From: Candidatus Competibacteraceae bacterium
GTDB lineage: Bacteria > Pseudomonadota > Gammaproteobacteria > Competibacterales > Competibacteraceae
Direction: 5' to 3'
DNA: 52,260 bases
Assembly (NCBI GenBank): GCA_027492875.1
Contig: JAPUDV010000103.1
Span: 1-52,260 of the forward strand
A program made the position numbers and the translations under genes. Shown in pieces: positions 21,207-29,243 of the stretch; position 1 is the stretch's first letter, and each line of letters opens with the position of its first letter. Below the pieces are notes generated by a model. It saw only the letters and a program-made list of their open reading frames with translations, was not told the origin of the DNA and did no database searches.

Positions 21207-22384
21207 GCGAAAGACCGGCGCGCATCCTGACCATTGACGACGAGCAGATGGTTCGCGAGATCCTCGCCGCCTACCTGGAAGACAGCGGGTTTGAGGTGAT
21301 TCAAGCCCGCGATGGCCGGACCGGCATCGAAATGATTCGCGGCGAGCAACCCGATCTGGTGCTGTGCGACCTGCGGATGCCGGGCATGGACGGCCTGCAG
21401 GTCCTGGCCACGGTGACCCGCGAATTCCCCGAACTGCCGATTTTGGTGGTGTCCGGCATGGGCGGCATGAGCGACGCCATTCAGGCGCTCAAGCTCGGCG
21501 CTTGGGATTATGTCACCAAGCCCATCGAGGACATGGCGGTGCTGGAGCACGCCATCGGTCACGCCCTGGAGCGCGCCCGGCTGCGCCGGGAAAACCGCGA
21601 GCACCGCGAGCACCTGGAGGGGGTCAACGAACAGTTGCGACAAACCGTGCGGCAATTGCAGGAAGACGAAGCGGCGGCGCGGCGCATCCAGTTCCAGTTG
21701 CTGCCGGAAAACGACAAGGTCTACCGCCACTACCGCTTTAGCCGCCACCTGCTCACCTCGCAGTATCTCAGCGGCGATTTCGTGGATTATTTCGCCATCG
21801 ACGGCGACCATCTGGGCTTCTACATCGCCGACGTGTCCGGGCACGGAGTATCGTCGGCCTTCGTCACGGTGATGCTGAAAAGCTACATCGGCCGCTACCG
21901 GGAACTGCACCGGCAAAACCGCGACCGGGGGATTCTCAACCCGGCGGAGACGCTGAGCCGGTTGAACCGGGAAATCTTCGGCTGCCACATGGACAAGTAT
22001 CTGACCATGTTCTATGGCATCATCGAATGGTCGAACAATCTGTTGCGCTACAGCAGCGGCGGCCAGTTTCCCTTCCCGATTCTATTCGACGGCCAGCAGG
22101 CGAGTTACGTCGGCAAGAAAAGCCTGCCGATCGGCCTGTTCGACTTCGCCAGCTATCAGACCGAATCGCTGCGGCTGCCGCCGCGGTTCGCCATGGTGCT
22201 GATCTCGGATGGCATTCTCGAAACCCTGCCGCAGACCAGCCTGCGCGACAAACAGGCGTTTCTACTGGATCTGGTCGGTGGCGCCGACCTCACCATTGAA
22301 AACTTAATTCAGCAACTGGGTCTGGATCAAACCGGCCCATTACCGGATGATGTCACCCTGTTGCTGATCAAGAGGGCGGAGTGA
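21203..22384 (+). CDS. Response regulator with PP2C (SpoIIE/RsbU-type) phosphatase output, HsbR-like
   Basis: A 393-residue protein: receiver at about 7-125 (acidic pair in TIDDEQ, acceptor D56 in LCDLRMPGMDG, Lys in VTKPIED), a helical linker rich in Glu/Arg/Gln at 130-172, then a PP2C domain. Metal-binding positions are present: SGDFVDYF, IADVSGHG, LISDGILE and PDDVTLLL. Predicted role: when phosphorylated it dephosphorylates the STAS protein encoded next. In Pseudomonas the comparable HsbR also carries a C-terminal HATPase anti-sigma kinase. That domain is absent here, since the protein ends right after the PP2C fold. It is coupled to the upstream receiver by ATGA and is 1 bp from the STAS gene. 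Confidence 0.92.
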   Translation: MSERPARILTIDDEQMVREILAAYLEDSGFEVIQARDGRTGIEMIRGEQPDLVLCDLRMPGMDGLQVLATVTREFPELPILVVSGMGGMSDAIQALKLGAWDYVTKPIEDMAVLEHAIGHALERARLRRENREHREHLEGVNEQLRQTVRQLQEDEAAARRIQFQLLPENDKVYRHYRFSRHLLTSQYLSGDFVDYFAIDGDHLGFYIADVSGHGVSSAFVTVMLKSYIGRYRELHRQNRDRGILNPAETLSRLNREIFGCHMDKYLTMFYGIIEWSNNLLRYSSGGQFPFPILFDGQQASYVGKKSLPIGLFDFASYQTESLRLPPRFAMVLISDGILETLPQTSLRDKQAFLLDLVGGADLTIENLIQQLGLDQTGPLPDDVTLLLIKRAE

Positions 22385-22385
22385 G

Positions 22386-22883
22386 ATGGAGGCGGGCACG
22401 GCGTTTTACGTCAAGCAGGGTACGATTTACCTGATCAAGCTGGTCGGCGATATCCGCTATACCATGGGTTGCGCCCTGGGGGATTTCCTGGACGACCTGT
22501 TCGCCCGCGCCGATTTCGACGACATTATCGTGGACCTGACCGAAACCCACTCCATCGACAGCACCAGCCTGGGCCTGCTGGCCAAGATCGCCAACTTCAG
22601 CCGCGAACGATTTTCCCGCCAGACCACTCTGTTGTCGACCAACGCCGACGTCAACCAAGTGCTGGACACCATGGGGTTCTATGAGATTTTCAGCATTCGC
22701 GACACCGGCGAAACCATCTCGGCGGCGCTCCAGCCGTTGACGATCCAGACCCCCTGCAAGAAGGAAGACCTGACCCGCATCGTCTACGAGGCGCACCGCA
22801 CGCTCAGCGAGATCAACCCCCAGAACCAGCAGGCGTTCCAGGGCGTGCTCGACAGCATGCGCTCCAAACTGGACCCGCATTGA
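22386..22883 (+). CDS. STAS-domain anti-sigma factor antagonist, HsbA-like
   Basis: A 165-residue protein with an N-terminal STAS domain (1-110). The expected phospho-acceptor Ser is S59 in SIDSTSLGLLAKI. A C-terminal extension of about 50 residues, largely helical, resembles that of Pseudomonas HsbA. It would be the substrate of the adjacent PP2C protein. Its kinase and its sigma/anti-sigma or diguanylate cyclase partner are not visible in the window. It ends 31 bp before a convergent transpeptidase gene. Confidence 0.9.
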   Translation: MEAGTAFYVKQGTIYLIKLVGDIRYTMGCALGDFLDDLFARADFDDIIVDLTETHSIDSTSLGLLAKIANFSRERFSRQTTLLSTNADVNQVLDTMGFYEIFSIRDTGETISAALQPLTIQTPCKKEDLTRIVYEAHRTLSEINPQNQQAFQGVLDSMRSKLDPH

Positions 22884-22914
22884 GGCCAGGGGATCGTCGC
22901 CGGCGCGCTCCGCC

Positions 22915-23400
22915 TCAGCCGGCGACGAACACCCGGTCGCCCGCCTTCACCCGCTCGAACAGCTCCAGCACATCCTGGCCGCGCATGCGAATGCAGCCGT
23001 GCGACAGCGGCACGCCCAGGGGCGCGGTGTCCGGGCAGCCGTGAATGTAGATGAAGCGGCGCAGGGTATCGCATTCGCCGCCGCGGTTGCGGCCCGGCTC
23101 CAGCCCGGTCAGCCACAGGATGCGGGTCAGAATCCAGTCTCGCTCCGGGTGGCGGGCCACCAGTTCCGGACCGTAAATCTCGCCGGTCGGCCGCCGGCCG
23201 ACGAACACCGTGCCCAGCGGCCGTCCGGCGCCGATGCCGATGCGGACGCGATGCCAGCCGCGCGGCGTGCAACCGCTGCCGCGCCGCTCGCCGGGGCCGT
23301 TGCGGGCGGTCGATACCGGGTAAACCCTCGTCGCCCCACCCGCTTCCAGCAGCGTTAGCCGCTGCTCGGGAATGCTGACGCGGATCAGCCGTTCGCTCAC
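22915..23400 (-). CDS. L,D-transpeptidase (YkuD catalytic domain), no signal peptide
   Basis: About 161 residues, essentially only the YkuD domain. The catalytic motif is IYIHGCPDTAPLGVPLSHGC with H120, H134 and nucleophile C136. Enzymes of this fold make 3-3 peptidoglycan cross-links or attach lipoproteins in the periplasm, yet this N-terminus (MSERLIRVSIPEQRLTLLEAG) has no signal peptide or membrane anchor. The start is a GTG overlapping the upstream CYTH gene stop (GTGA), so it is translationally coupled. The longer frame from 23628 runs antisense to nothing useful and reads CYTH codons out of frame. Secretion by a non-Sec route, a cytoplasmic role or a misplaced start are all open. Confidence 0.87.
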   Translation of the reverse strand: MSERLIRVSIPEQRLTLLEAGGATRVYPVSTARNGPGERRGSGCTPRGWHRVRIGIGAGRPLGTVFVGRRPTGEIYGPELVARHPERDWILTRILWLTGLEPGRNRGGECDTLRRFIYIHGCPDTAPLGVPLSHGCIRMRGQDVLELFERVKAGDRVFVAG

Positions 23401-23867
23401 GGCCAGGCCCGGTAGGGATGGCGAGCCAGTTGCGAGTTGTAGTAGCGGATGTCGCGCGAAACGTCCGCGCCCAGCCAGTCGGGCCGGTCGAACGGCTCGT
23501 CGGGCCGGCTCAGCTCCACCTCGGCCACGATCAAACCGGCGTTGTCGCCTTCGAATTCGTCGATCTCCCACAGGTGCCGGCCGGAAGGCACGAAGTGACG
23601 GGTTTTCTCCAGCAACGGTTGCTCGCACAGGGTATCGAGAATTTCCTCCGCCTCCGCCAAGGGGATGGGATATTCGTATTCGCTACGCTGGATGCCCAGC
23701 GTCCCGCTCTTGATGTTCAGATAGCCTTGGCCGCCGGCGACCCGCACCCGCACCGAGCAGTGGGCGTCGCTGGTCAAATAGCCCTGCCGCATCCGCACCG
23801 AGCGCTCGACTTCCCGCCGCCAGCGCTCGTCGCGGACCAGAAATTTGTGTTCGATCTCCACCGCCAT
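23397..23867 (-). CDS. CYTH-domain triphosphate tunnel metalloenzyme
   Basis: A 156-residue CYTH protein, predicted to hydrolyse inorganic triphosphate or related triphosphates inside an eight-stranded tunnel with a divalent metal. The diagnostic ExExK is present at the N-terminus (E4, E6, K8 in VEIEHKFL). The later acidic/basic tunnel positions are seen in SVRVRVAG, YLNIKSG, EYEYPIP, WEIDEFEG and VAEVELS. Length and C-terminal DVSRDIRYYN match the short bacterial subgroup (tripolyphosphatase-like) rather than class IV adenylate cyclases. It is co-translated with the transpeptidase and divergent from the HPt gene. Confidence 0.92.
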   Translation of the reverse strand: MAVEIEHKFLVRDERWRREVERSVRMRQGYLTSDAHCSVRVRVAGGQGYLNIKSGTLGIQRSEYEYPIPLAEAEEILDTLCEQPLLEKTRHFVPSGRHLWEIDEFEGDNAGLIVAEVELSRPDEPFDRPDWLGADVSRDIRYYNSQLARHPYRAWP

Positions 23868-23965
23868 GATCTATCCCCGCCGTCTTTGGATTTCAGCGCG
23901 CATGGTAGGACAGCCACCGGGCTTTGTGTATGCTTGTTCGATTGGGGCCACCAGAAGGAATCCGC

Positions 23966-24325
23966 ATGAGCGACACCGATCTCGACCGGTTGCCGGTGCT
24001 CGACGGTGAAATCATCACCGAATTGCGCGAAATTATGGAGGACGAGTTCGCCGAACTGCTCCATATCTTTCTCGGCGACCTGCCGCTCCAGCTCGACCGG
24101 TTGCAAGCCGCTGTCGCCCAAAGCGACGCCGACACGATCAAGACCATTGCGCACACCCTCAAATCCACTTGCGCCTATGTCGGCGCGCTGCGGCTGACGG
24201 AACTGTTCCGGCGGTTGGAACAGGCCGGACGGGAAAAGACGCTGGACGGGGTCGCCGATCTACTGGAACGGGCGCGGGCCACGGCCCACGCGACGATGGC
24301 CGGCCTGCAAACCCAACTGGATTGA
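23966..24325 (+). CDS. Histidine phosphotransfer (HPt) domain protein, HptB-like
   Basis: A 119-residue four-helix HPt protein. The phospho-accepting residue is H63 in TIAHTLKSTCAYVGA, the classic HxxK-S pattern. The start ATG at 23966 has AAGGAA eight bases upstream. In Pseudomonas aeruginosa HptB, HsbR and HsbA are adjacent genes of one relay controlling swarming and biofilm; here an HPt gene lies 1.1 kb from the HsbR/HsbA-like pair, separated by two minus-strand genes. It may carry phosphate from the PAS kinase or from hybrid kinases elsewhere to the receiver-phosphatase. The relay is inferred from gene content and known parallels. Confidence 0.92.
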   Translation: MSDTDLDRLPVLDGEIITELREIMEDEFAELLHIFLGDLPLQLDRLQAAVAQSDADTIKTIAHTLKSTCAYVGALRLTELFRRLEQAGREKTLDGVADLLERARATAHATMAGLQTQLD

Positions 24326-24417
24326 ACCGGTTGCATCAACCCTGGTTGTTTGTTCCATGAGTGATTTCCTGCTTCAGGGAGGCAGGTTTCACCGGGGTGT
24401 TGCATCGACGGCTCCAC

Positions 24418-24879
24418 CTAATGCCGCCCGGAATGGCCAAAGCCGCCGGCGCCGCGCGTGCTGGGAGTGAATTCGGGGACGATGGTGAATTCGGCCCGCG
24501 CCACCGGCACGATGACCAATTGGGCGATGCGCTCGCCGATGTCGATGGTGAACGGCACGTGGCCCCGGTTCCAGCACGACACCAGCAATTCGCCCTGATA
24601 ATCGCTGTCGATCAGGCCGACCAGGTTGCCCAGCACGATGCCATGCTTGTGGCCGAGGCCGGAACGCGGTAGCACCACCGCCGCCAGGCCGGGGTCGGCG
24701 ATGTGAAGGGCCAAGCCGGTGGGAATCAGATGGGTTTCGCCCGGATGCACCGTCAGCGGTTCCACCAGGCAGGCGCGCAGGTCCAGTCCCGCCGAACCGG
24801 CGGTGGCGTAGGCGGGTAACGGAATGTCCCGGCCGAGCCGGGGGTCCAGAATTTTCAATTCGATGGCGCGAGGGTTCAC
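24418..24879 (-). CDS. dut: Deoxyuridine 5'-triphosphate nucleotidohydrolase
   Basis: A 153-residue homotrimeric dUTPase hydrolysing dUTP to dUMP and pyrophosphate. All five conserved motifs are visible: AGLDLRA (I), [10 protein letters not shown] (II), [11 protein letters not shown] (III), GERIAQLV (IV) and [10 protein letters not shown] (V, the P-loop-like C-terminal arm). It starts at the GTG at 24879 after GGGAG. It lies 3 bp after the coaBC stop, the same coaBC-dut order found in Escherichia coli and many other bacteria. Confidence 0.97.
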   Translation of the reverse strand: MNPRAIELKILDPRLGRDIPLPAYATAGSAGLDLRACLVEPLTVHPGETHLIPTGLALHIADPGLAAVVLPRSGLGHKHGIVLGNLVGLIDSDYQGELLVSCWNRGHVPFTIDIGERIAQLVIVPVARAEFTIVPEFTPSTRGAGGFGHSGRH

Positions 24880-24882
24880 GGC

Positions 24883-26166
24883 CTAGCACTCTCCCTTCCA
24901 GCGGCGATAACGCTCCGCGATCAGCGCGATCAGTTGTTGCCCGAGCAAACGCTTGTCGGCCAGCGGCAACAGCCGCTCTCCACCTTCCCACAGCACATGC
25001 AGTGCGTTTTGCTCGCTCTCGAAGCCGCTGCCGGCCACGCCGACCTGATTGGCGGCGATCAAATCCAGATTCTTGCGGCGGCGTTTGTCCTCGGCGTAGC
25101 GCAACACGTCGTGCGTTTCGGCGGCGAAGCCGACCGTAAACGGCCGGTGCGCGCGCAGCGCGGCGACTTCGGCCACTATATCCGGGTTACGCGCCAGCTC
25201 CAGGTTGAGCGTGTCGTGCGTCTTCTTGATCTTCCGCTCGGCCGGGTGGGCGGCGCGGTAGTCGGCGACGGCGGCGGTGGCGATGAAGAGGTCCGCCTGC
25301 CGAACCCGCCGCATCACCGCCTCATGCATTTCGACCGCGCTGTCCACGTCGATCCGCTCGACGCCGACCGGGGTTTTCAGGGTGACCGGGCCGCTGACCA
25401 GGGTCACCCTCGCACCCGCCGCCGCCGCCGCCTCGGCCACGGCGAAGCCCATTTTCCCGGTGCTGCGGTTGCTGATGAAACGCACCGGATCGAGCGCCTC
25501 GCGGGTGGGGCCGGCGGTGATCAGCACGGTCAGTCCTTGCAAGTCATGGGGCGCGAGCGGCGCGGTCGTTGGGTTTACGGCGGGGAAGTTCGCTTGAGTT
25601 TCGGCGGTCTCCCTGATGCCGAGCAGTTCGACGACGTGACCGCACAAGTCCACCGGCTCCAGCATTCGCCCGGCGCCGATTTCGCCGCAAGCCTGCTCGC
25701 CGATTCCCGGTCCCCAAATGTGCGTGCCGCGCCGCGCCAACACCCGGCAGTTGTCCTGGGTCGCGGCGTTTTGCCACATCAGTCGGTTCATCGCTGGCGC
25801 GACCGCGATCGGTTGGTCGGTGGCTAGGCATAGGGTGCTGAGCAAATCGTTGGCCATGCCGTGCGCCAGTCGGGCGATGAAGTCGGCGGTGGCCGGTGCG
25901 ATGAGGATTAAATCGGCCCAGCGCGCCAGTTCGATATGGCCCATGCCGGCTTCGGCCTGGGTGTCGAGCAGATCGACCCGCACCGGCTGGCCGGACACCG
26001 CCTGAAAGGTCAGCGGGGCGACGAAGGCGGTGGCGGCGGGCGTCATGGCGATTTGCACCTCGGCGCCGGCCTCGCGCAGCCGGCGGGTCAGATCGGCGCT
26101 CTTGTAGGCGGCAATACCGCCGGTGACGCCCAGTAAAATACGTTTCTTGGCCAGAGGTTGCAGCAT
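24883..26166 (-). CDS. coaBC: Bifunctional phosphopantothenoylcysteine decarboxylase / phosphopantothenate-cysteine ligase
   Basis: A 427-residue two-domain enzyme performing two consecutive steps of coenzyme A synthesis. The CoaC flavoprotein half (1-190) has [12 protein letters not shown], the catalytic His in [12 protein letters not shown], the PAMNRLMW substrate clamp and the active-site Cys in [11 protein letters not shown]. The CoaB half (about 210-427) has [21 protein letters not shown] for CTP binding and the catalytic Lys region ERKIKKT. The start [13 protein letters not shown] is adjacent to the FMN-binding strand. It is upstream of dut in the same direction. Confidence 0.97.
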   Translation of the reverse strand: MLQPLAKKRILLGVTGGIAAYKSADLTRRLREAGAEVQIAMTPAATAFVAPLTFQAVSGQPVRVDLLDTQAEAGMGHIELARWADLILIAPATADFIARLAHGMANDLLSTLCLATDQPIAVAPAMNRLMWQNAATQDNCRVLARRGTHIWGPGIGEQACGEIGAGRMLEPVDLCGHVVELLGIRETAETQANFPAVNPTTAPLAPHDLQGLTVLITAGPTREALDPVRFISNRSTGKMGFAVAEAAAAAGARVTLVSGPVTLKTPVGVERIDVDSAVEMHEAVMRRVRQADLFIATAAVADYRAAHPAERKIKKTHDTLNLELARNPDIVAEVAALRAHRPFTVGFAAETHDVLRYAEDKRRRKNLDLIAANQVGVAGSGFESEQNALHVLWEGGERLLPLADKRLLGQQLIALIAERYRRWKGEC

Positions 26167-26261
26167 GGCGAAACTCCGCGCGGGTGGGTGGGTCGCGGCA
26201 AGCTTAGCGCAGCTCGAGCGGGGGCAAAAGCAGGCCAGATCCGAGAGGGGGAAATAAAAAG

Positions 26262-26392
26262 GGCGTCCGAACCGCGCAGCGTGTGACGATGTGCGGTTCG
26301 GACGCCATGGTCCGCGACGGCGGCCCCCGTTAGCCGCCTGGGACCCGCGCTGCTGTCGAACCTGAAAGGGCCGGCGAGCGCGAATCCACAGC
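26262..26392 (-). ncRNA. Candidate structured small RNA with intrinsic terminator
   Basis: Three nested or sequential stems can be drawn on the minus strand: (I) GCTGT/ACAGC closing 26352-26392; (II) GGTCC (26309-26313) with GGACC (26341-26345) enclosing GGCGGC (26319-26324) and GCCGCC (26333-26338); (III) a perfect 14-bp stem, 26262-26275 with 26293-26306, immediately followed by CTTTTTATTT. Stem III plus the T-run is a textbook intrinsic terminator. Immediately upstream lies a very AT-rich tract (26393-26460) suited to a strong promoter. No coding frame is convincing. I looked for hallmarks of 4.5S, 6S, tmRNA and RNase P RNA and saw none. The class is unknown; it could also be the leader or attenuator of coaBC, whose ATG is 96 bp downstream. 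Confidence 0.5.
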
Positions 26393-26660
26393 TTATTAAA
26401 AGCAAATTAATTGCCAACTTTTTTAAGTCGTTATTTATAAATATTAAAAATTATTTAATCGTCCAATAGCGTGATTCAGGGCCAGCATGAATGAGCCATT
26501 TCGCTTCATGGCGGTGCTCCAGGCGAGGCACTCGCCCGGTTTCGGGGCAACAGCCACGTTTCGCGGATCAACCGGCGAATATCGGTTCGATGTCACGGAT
26601 TCTTGATCTGCTGGCGCGGGGTGACCATGATTGGCGGATCAACCAACAAAGGGGTGCGTG
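26393..26660. other. Non-coding gap: AT-rich tract and radC upstream region
   Basis: Together with the candidate RNA this makes up the 494-bp space between coaBC and radC. 26390-26460 is markedly AT-rich (runs such as TTATTTATAAATATTAAAAATTATTTAA), unlike anything near it, and is probably promoter/UP-element DNA for the minus-strand RNA and possibly radC. From 26461 to 26640 composition returns to normal and I see only short unconvincing frames. Confidence 0.5.
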
Positions 26661-27335
26661 ATGTCCATTCGCGATTGGCCCGACGACGAGCGTCCGCGGG
26701 AGAAGTTGCTGCGGCGCGGAGCCTCCGCCCTGTCCGACGCCGAGCTACTGGCGATTTTTCTACGGATCGGCATACCGGGCCGCAGCGCGGTGGATCTGGC
26801 GCGGGACATGCTCAAACAGCATGAAAGCTTGCGCAAGTTATTGGAACTGGATCAGGTGGGGTTCTGCGCGACGCCGGGGTTGGGGCCGGCCAAGTACGTG
26901 CAGTTGCAGGCGGTGCTGGAACTGGCGCGGCGCTATCTGGAGGAGACCTTGCAGCGCGGCGATGCCATCCAGGGCGTGGCCGACACCCGCCGGTATCTGC
27001 TGGCCCGCATGCGCCACCATCCGCACGAAGTGTTCGCCTGCCTGTTCCTGGACAACAAGAACCGGGTGATTCAATACGAAGAACTGTTTTTCGGCACCAT
27101 CGACAGCTCCGCCGTGCATCCCCGGCAGGTGGTGAAACGGGCGCTGCACCATAACGCGGCGGCAGCGATTGTGGCGCACAACCATCCGTCCGGGATCGCC
27201 GAGCCCAGCCGCGCCGACGAAATGATCACCGTGCGCCTGAAGGAAGCGTTGGCCCTGGTCGATGTCCGCCTGCTCGATCACATTGTCATCGGCGACGGAC
27301 AGACGGTTTCGCTGGCCGAGCGAGGAGTTCTATAG
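26661..27335 (+). CDS. radC: RadC family JAB/MPN-domain protein
   Basis: A 224-residue RadC protein: N-terminal helix-hairpin-helix-like region ([23 protein letters not shown] is the family opening), then a JAMM metalloprotease-like domain with AHNHPSG and the following Asp in SRAD completing the HxHx7D metal site. The start ATG at 26661 is preceded by AAAGGGGTG. RadC was once tied to DNA repair; the true function remains unsettled. The gene is monocistronic, running away from coaBC, as in E. coli, where radC also lies next to coaBC (dfp). Confidence 0.95.
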   Translation: MSIRDWPDDERPREKLLRRGASALSDAELLAIFLRIGIPGRSAVDLARDMLKQHESLRKLLELDQVGFCATPGLGPAKYVQLQAVLELARRYLEETLQRGDAIQGVADTRRYLLARMRHHPHEVFACLFLDNKNRVIQYEELFFGTIDSSAVHPRQVVKRALHHNAAAAIVAHNHPSGIAEPSRADEMITVRLKEALALVDVRLLDHIVIGDGQTVSLAERGVL

Positions 27336-27360
27336 CGTTCCCCTATCGGTTGTGAAATTT

Positions 27361-27382
27361 CCCCGCCTTGGCCAAGGCGGGG
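27361..27382 (+). terminator. 22-bp perfect palindrome after radC
   Basis: CCCCGCCTTGGCCAAGGCGG plus GG is a perfect inverted repeat 25 bp after the radC stop. It has no T-run on the plus strand, so factor-independent termination is doubtful; it may be an mRNA 3'-end stabilising hairpin. Confidence 0.35.
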
Positions 27383-27424
27383 TGGCGCGCAGCGCCGGGG
27401 TGGTTCGAAACGGCGATTCCACAA

Positions 27425-27500
27425 CTCAGAGGCTGTGAAAAAACCTCAGAGGCTGTGAAAAAACCTCAGTCCCCCGAACGCCGGATGGAATCCGGTATAG
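27425..27500 (-). repeat. Tandem terminal motifs of the dispersed repeat (copy 5)
   Basis: Two exact head-to-tail copies of CTCAGAGGCTGTGAAAAAAC (27425-27444 and 27445-27464), followed by CTCAG. Their reverse complement matches the terminal motif of the dispersed family (GTTTTT-x-CAGCCTC). The core stem is absent, so this looks like debris left by duplication or excision of family members. Confidence 0.65.
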
Positions 27501-27769
27501 CGGTTTTTGACGCCAGCCCCTGGAACTCCGCCATGACTGCTCCCGGCAAGCCATCGAGTTCGTATCGTGTGGACCTATGTGGAACAGGCCGACGAACAGC
27601 ACCAGCATTTCCCTCGCCGGCCTGTCGTCGGACGCTCCGAGGTTCGTCGGGATGACCGGGCTCGCCACCCCACCAATTGCGCGTGGGCACCCACCGCGAT
27701 CCGCTCGGCTGCCGCCGAGCCGCCACCCCACCCATCCCGCGCGCCAGGGTGACCGACACGCCCGCGCGC
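27465..27769. other. Non-coding stretch between repeat debris and transporter remnant
   Basis: Several overlapping open frames exist on both strands but none shows a recognisable domain, ribosome-binding site or sensible composition. I see only scattered short inverted repeats such as CCCGCGCGCGGGC near 27770. Confidence 0.4.
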
Positions 27770-27978
27770 GGGCATGAACGCGCCAGTCGAGGCGGATACC
27801 GCGCCGCCGCGTCGGCCACGATCAGGTTGGCGATGCCGCCCACCAACAGCAGATCGCCGGCCGGGGCGTCGGCCAGCGCCAGAATCGATCCGGCTTGCGG
27901 GTGGGTCGCCGCCGGCGACGGCAGCATCACCGCCGGCACGTTGGAGACCAGGTTACCGAGCAGGGCTGCGACGGTCAT
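27770..27978 (-). pseudogene. Remnant of an ArsB/NhaD-like ion transporter (C-terminal fragment)
   Basis: The frame gives GNLVSNVPAVM, then SILALADAPAGDLLLVGGIANLIVADAAAR and HARAGVSVTL-like residues. This is the pattern of the last helices of the arsenite/anion permease superfamily (GANLVSNVPAVLL and ANLIVxE). Only about 60 residues match, after which the frame reads nonsense for over 100 codons into repeat debris; no N-terminal two-thirds is present. Its ATG overlaps the stop of the upstream PH-like gene by 4 bp, which is probably accidental. I read it as a decayed fragment. A comparison with intact homologues would decide. Confidence 0.5.
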
Positions 27979-28430
27979 GCGGCGCGCTTGATCGACCCGC
28001 GCGCGACCGACAGCGCGCGCGCCAGCCGTTGCGGTTCGTCGGTCCCCAGCCGCAGGCGCTTGCGCGAGGTCAGGGTGATTTCCACCGCCTCCCAGCCCGA
28101 GACGTTGTACAGCCAGCCGTGGGGCGTCCGGTGAATCCCCCAGCCGTGGAGCCAGGAGTTGCGCACCGGCTTGACCTCGACGATCTCCGCCAGCCGGATG
28201 GATTTCCGGATCAGCCCGATCCCGAAGCGGAAGCGGAGGTGAGTCGCGTCGATTTCGACGGTCAATGAATGGAACAGCAGCGTCGCCACGCCCATCAGGA
28301 CCGGGCCGACGACGGTCAAGCCCCAATCTCCTTGCGCCAGGCCCAGACCCGCCAAAACCAGGGCCGTCGCCATCAGCGACCCGACGACGACCGTTCCAAA
28401 CTGGGTGTGACGGTAGCGCGGGGCGCTCAC
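27975..28430 (-). CDS. Small membrane protein with PH-like C-terminal domain
   Basis: About 151 residues: two N-terminal membrane helices (VVVGSLMATALVLAGLGLA and LTVVGPVLMGVATLLF) followed by a beta-rich domain (IDATHLRFRFGIGLIRKSI... through VSGWEAVEITLTSRKRLRLGTDEP) that reads like a bacterial PH domain. Function unknown. The start is a GTG that overlaps the methyltransferase stop (GTGA), so the two are co-translated. The much longer frame upstream to 29216 is antisense/out-of-frame read-through of the methyltransferase and is rejected. Confidence 0.7.
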   Translation of the reverse strand: MSAPRYRHTQFGTVVVGSLMATALVLAGLGLAQGDWGLTVVGPVLMGVATLLFHSLTVEIDATHLRFRFGIGLIRKSIRLAEIVEVKPVRNSWLHGWGIHRTPHGWLYNVSGWEAVEITLTSRKRLRLGTDEPQRLARALSVARGSIKRAA

Positions 28431-29056
28431 CGTTCGCCACCCGAGCGAGTCGGCTTGCGGGCGATTACCCAATGGAAGGTTTCCCCGCCCGTCTCGATCG
28501 GGCGGGCGCCGACCACCGCCAGCCCTGCCGCCATCAGCTTGTCCAGAACCACCTCGGGGCGGTCGTGACTGTAGGGTAGCCGCCGCCCCAGAAACTCGAT
28601 CTCGCCGTCGAACTCGTCTTGGCCGGTGTACTCGCGCGTCGCCAGCGTCAGCAGCAGCATGCCGCCCGGTCTCAGGACGCGCGCCCATCCGGCGAACAGG
28701 GCCGCATGCTCGGCGCGAGGAAGATGAAAGACCAGGTAAACGGCCGCGATGCCGTCGAAGGACGCCGGCGGAAAATCCAGCGCGCGCACGTCCATCCGCT
28801 GGAAGACCGCTTCGGGAACTTGCCGCCGGGCCAGCGCCAACATCCGTTCCGACACATCGATACCGGTCACCGCATCGCCCCGATCGACGAAGTAGCGGGC
28901 GACCGGCGCTCCCGCCCCGCTGCCGGCATCGAGGATACGCGCGCCTCTCGGGAGATGGCGGGCGAATTCCTCCAGGATTGGCATGGTGTCGAAGAGATGC
29001 CGTCCGGCGGCGTAGGTCTCCGCCAGGTCGTCGTACAATTGCGCCAGATCGGGCAT
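28427..29056 (-). CDS. Class I SAM-dependent methyltransferase
   Basis: A 209-residue Rossmann-fold methyltransferase. Motif I is ILDAGSGAGAPVARYF, the acidic motif II VTGIDVSERMLALA, and motif IV-like FDGIAAVYLVFHLP; VLRPGGMLLLTLATRE is the usual post-core strand. It lacks extra domains that would indicate substrate. It is co-translated with the PH-like membrane protein. The 187 bp upstream contain no repeat and presumably hold its promoter. Confidence 0.88.
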   Translation of the reverse strand: MPDLAQLYDDLAETYAAGRHLFDTMPILEEFARHLPRGARILDAGSGAGAPVARYFVDRGDAVTGIDVSERMLALARRQVPEAVFQRMDVRALDFPPASFDGIAAVYLVFHLPRAEHAALFAGWARVLRPGGMLLLTLATREYTGQDEFDGEIEFLGRRLPYSHDRPEVVLDKLMAAGLAVVGARPIETGGETFHWVIARKPTRSGGER

Positions 29057-29243
29057 GGCGGGGTTCTCCGGGGCACGGGGCAGAATCGCATCTTGCTACA
29101 GTGTAGCCCCCCTTCAGCTCGACCGAACCGCGCCCATGGCCCCACGCTCCCGCTCTCGTTCCCACGCCTTCCCCAAGACCCTGACCGTCCGGCATCTTGA
29201 TTAGGAGGAGCGCCATCGTCTTTCCGGTCGCGGCCGACGCGCG

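Noticed and set aside
26262..26392. Identity of the candidate RNA as 4.5S RNA, 6S RNA, tmRNA or RNase P RNA
   Set aside because: The conserved loops of those RNAs (for example the GGAAGG of 4.5S RNA) are absent; only the generic call is supported.
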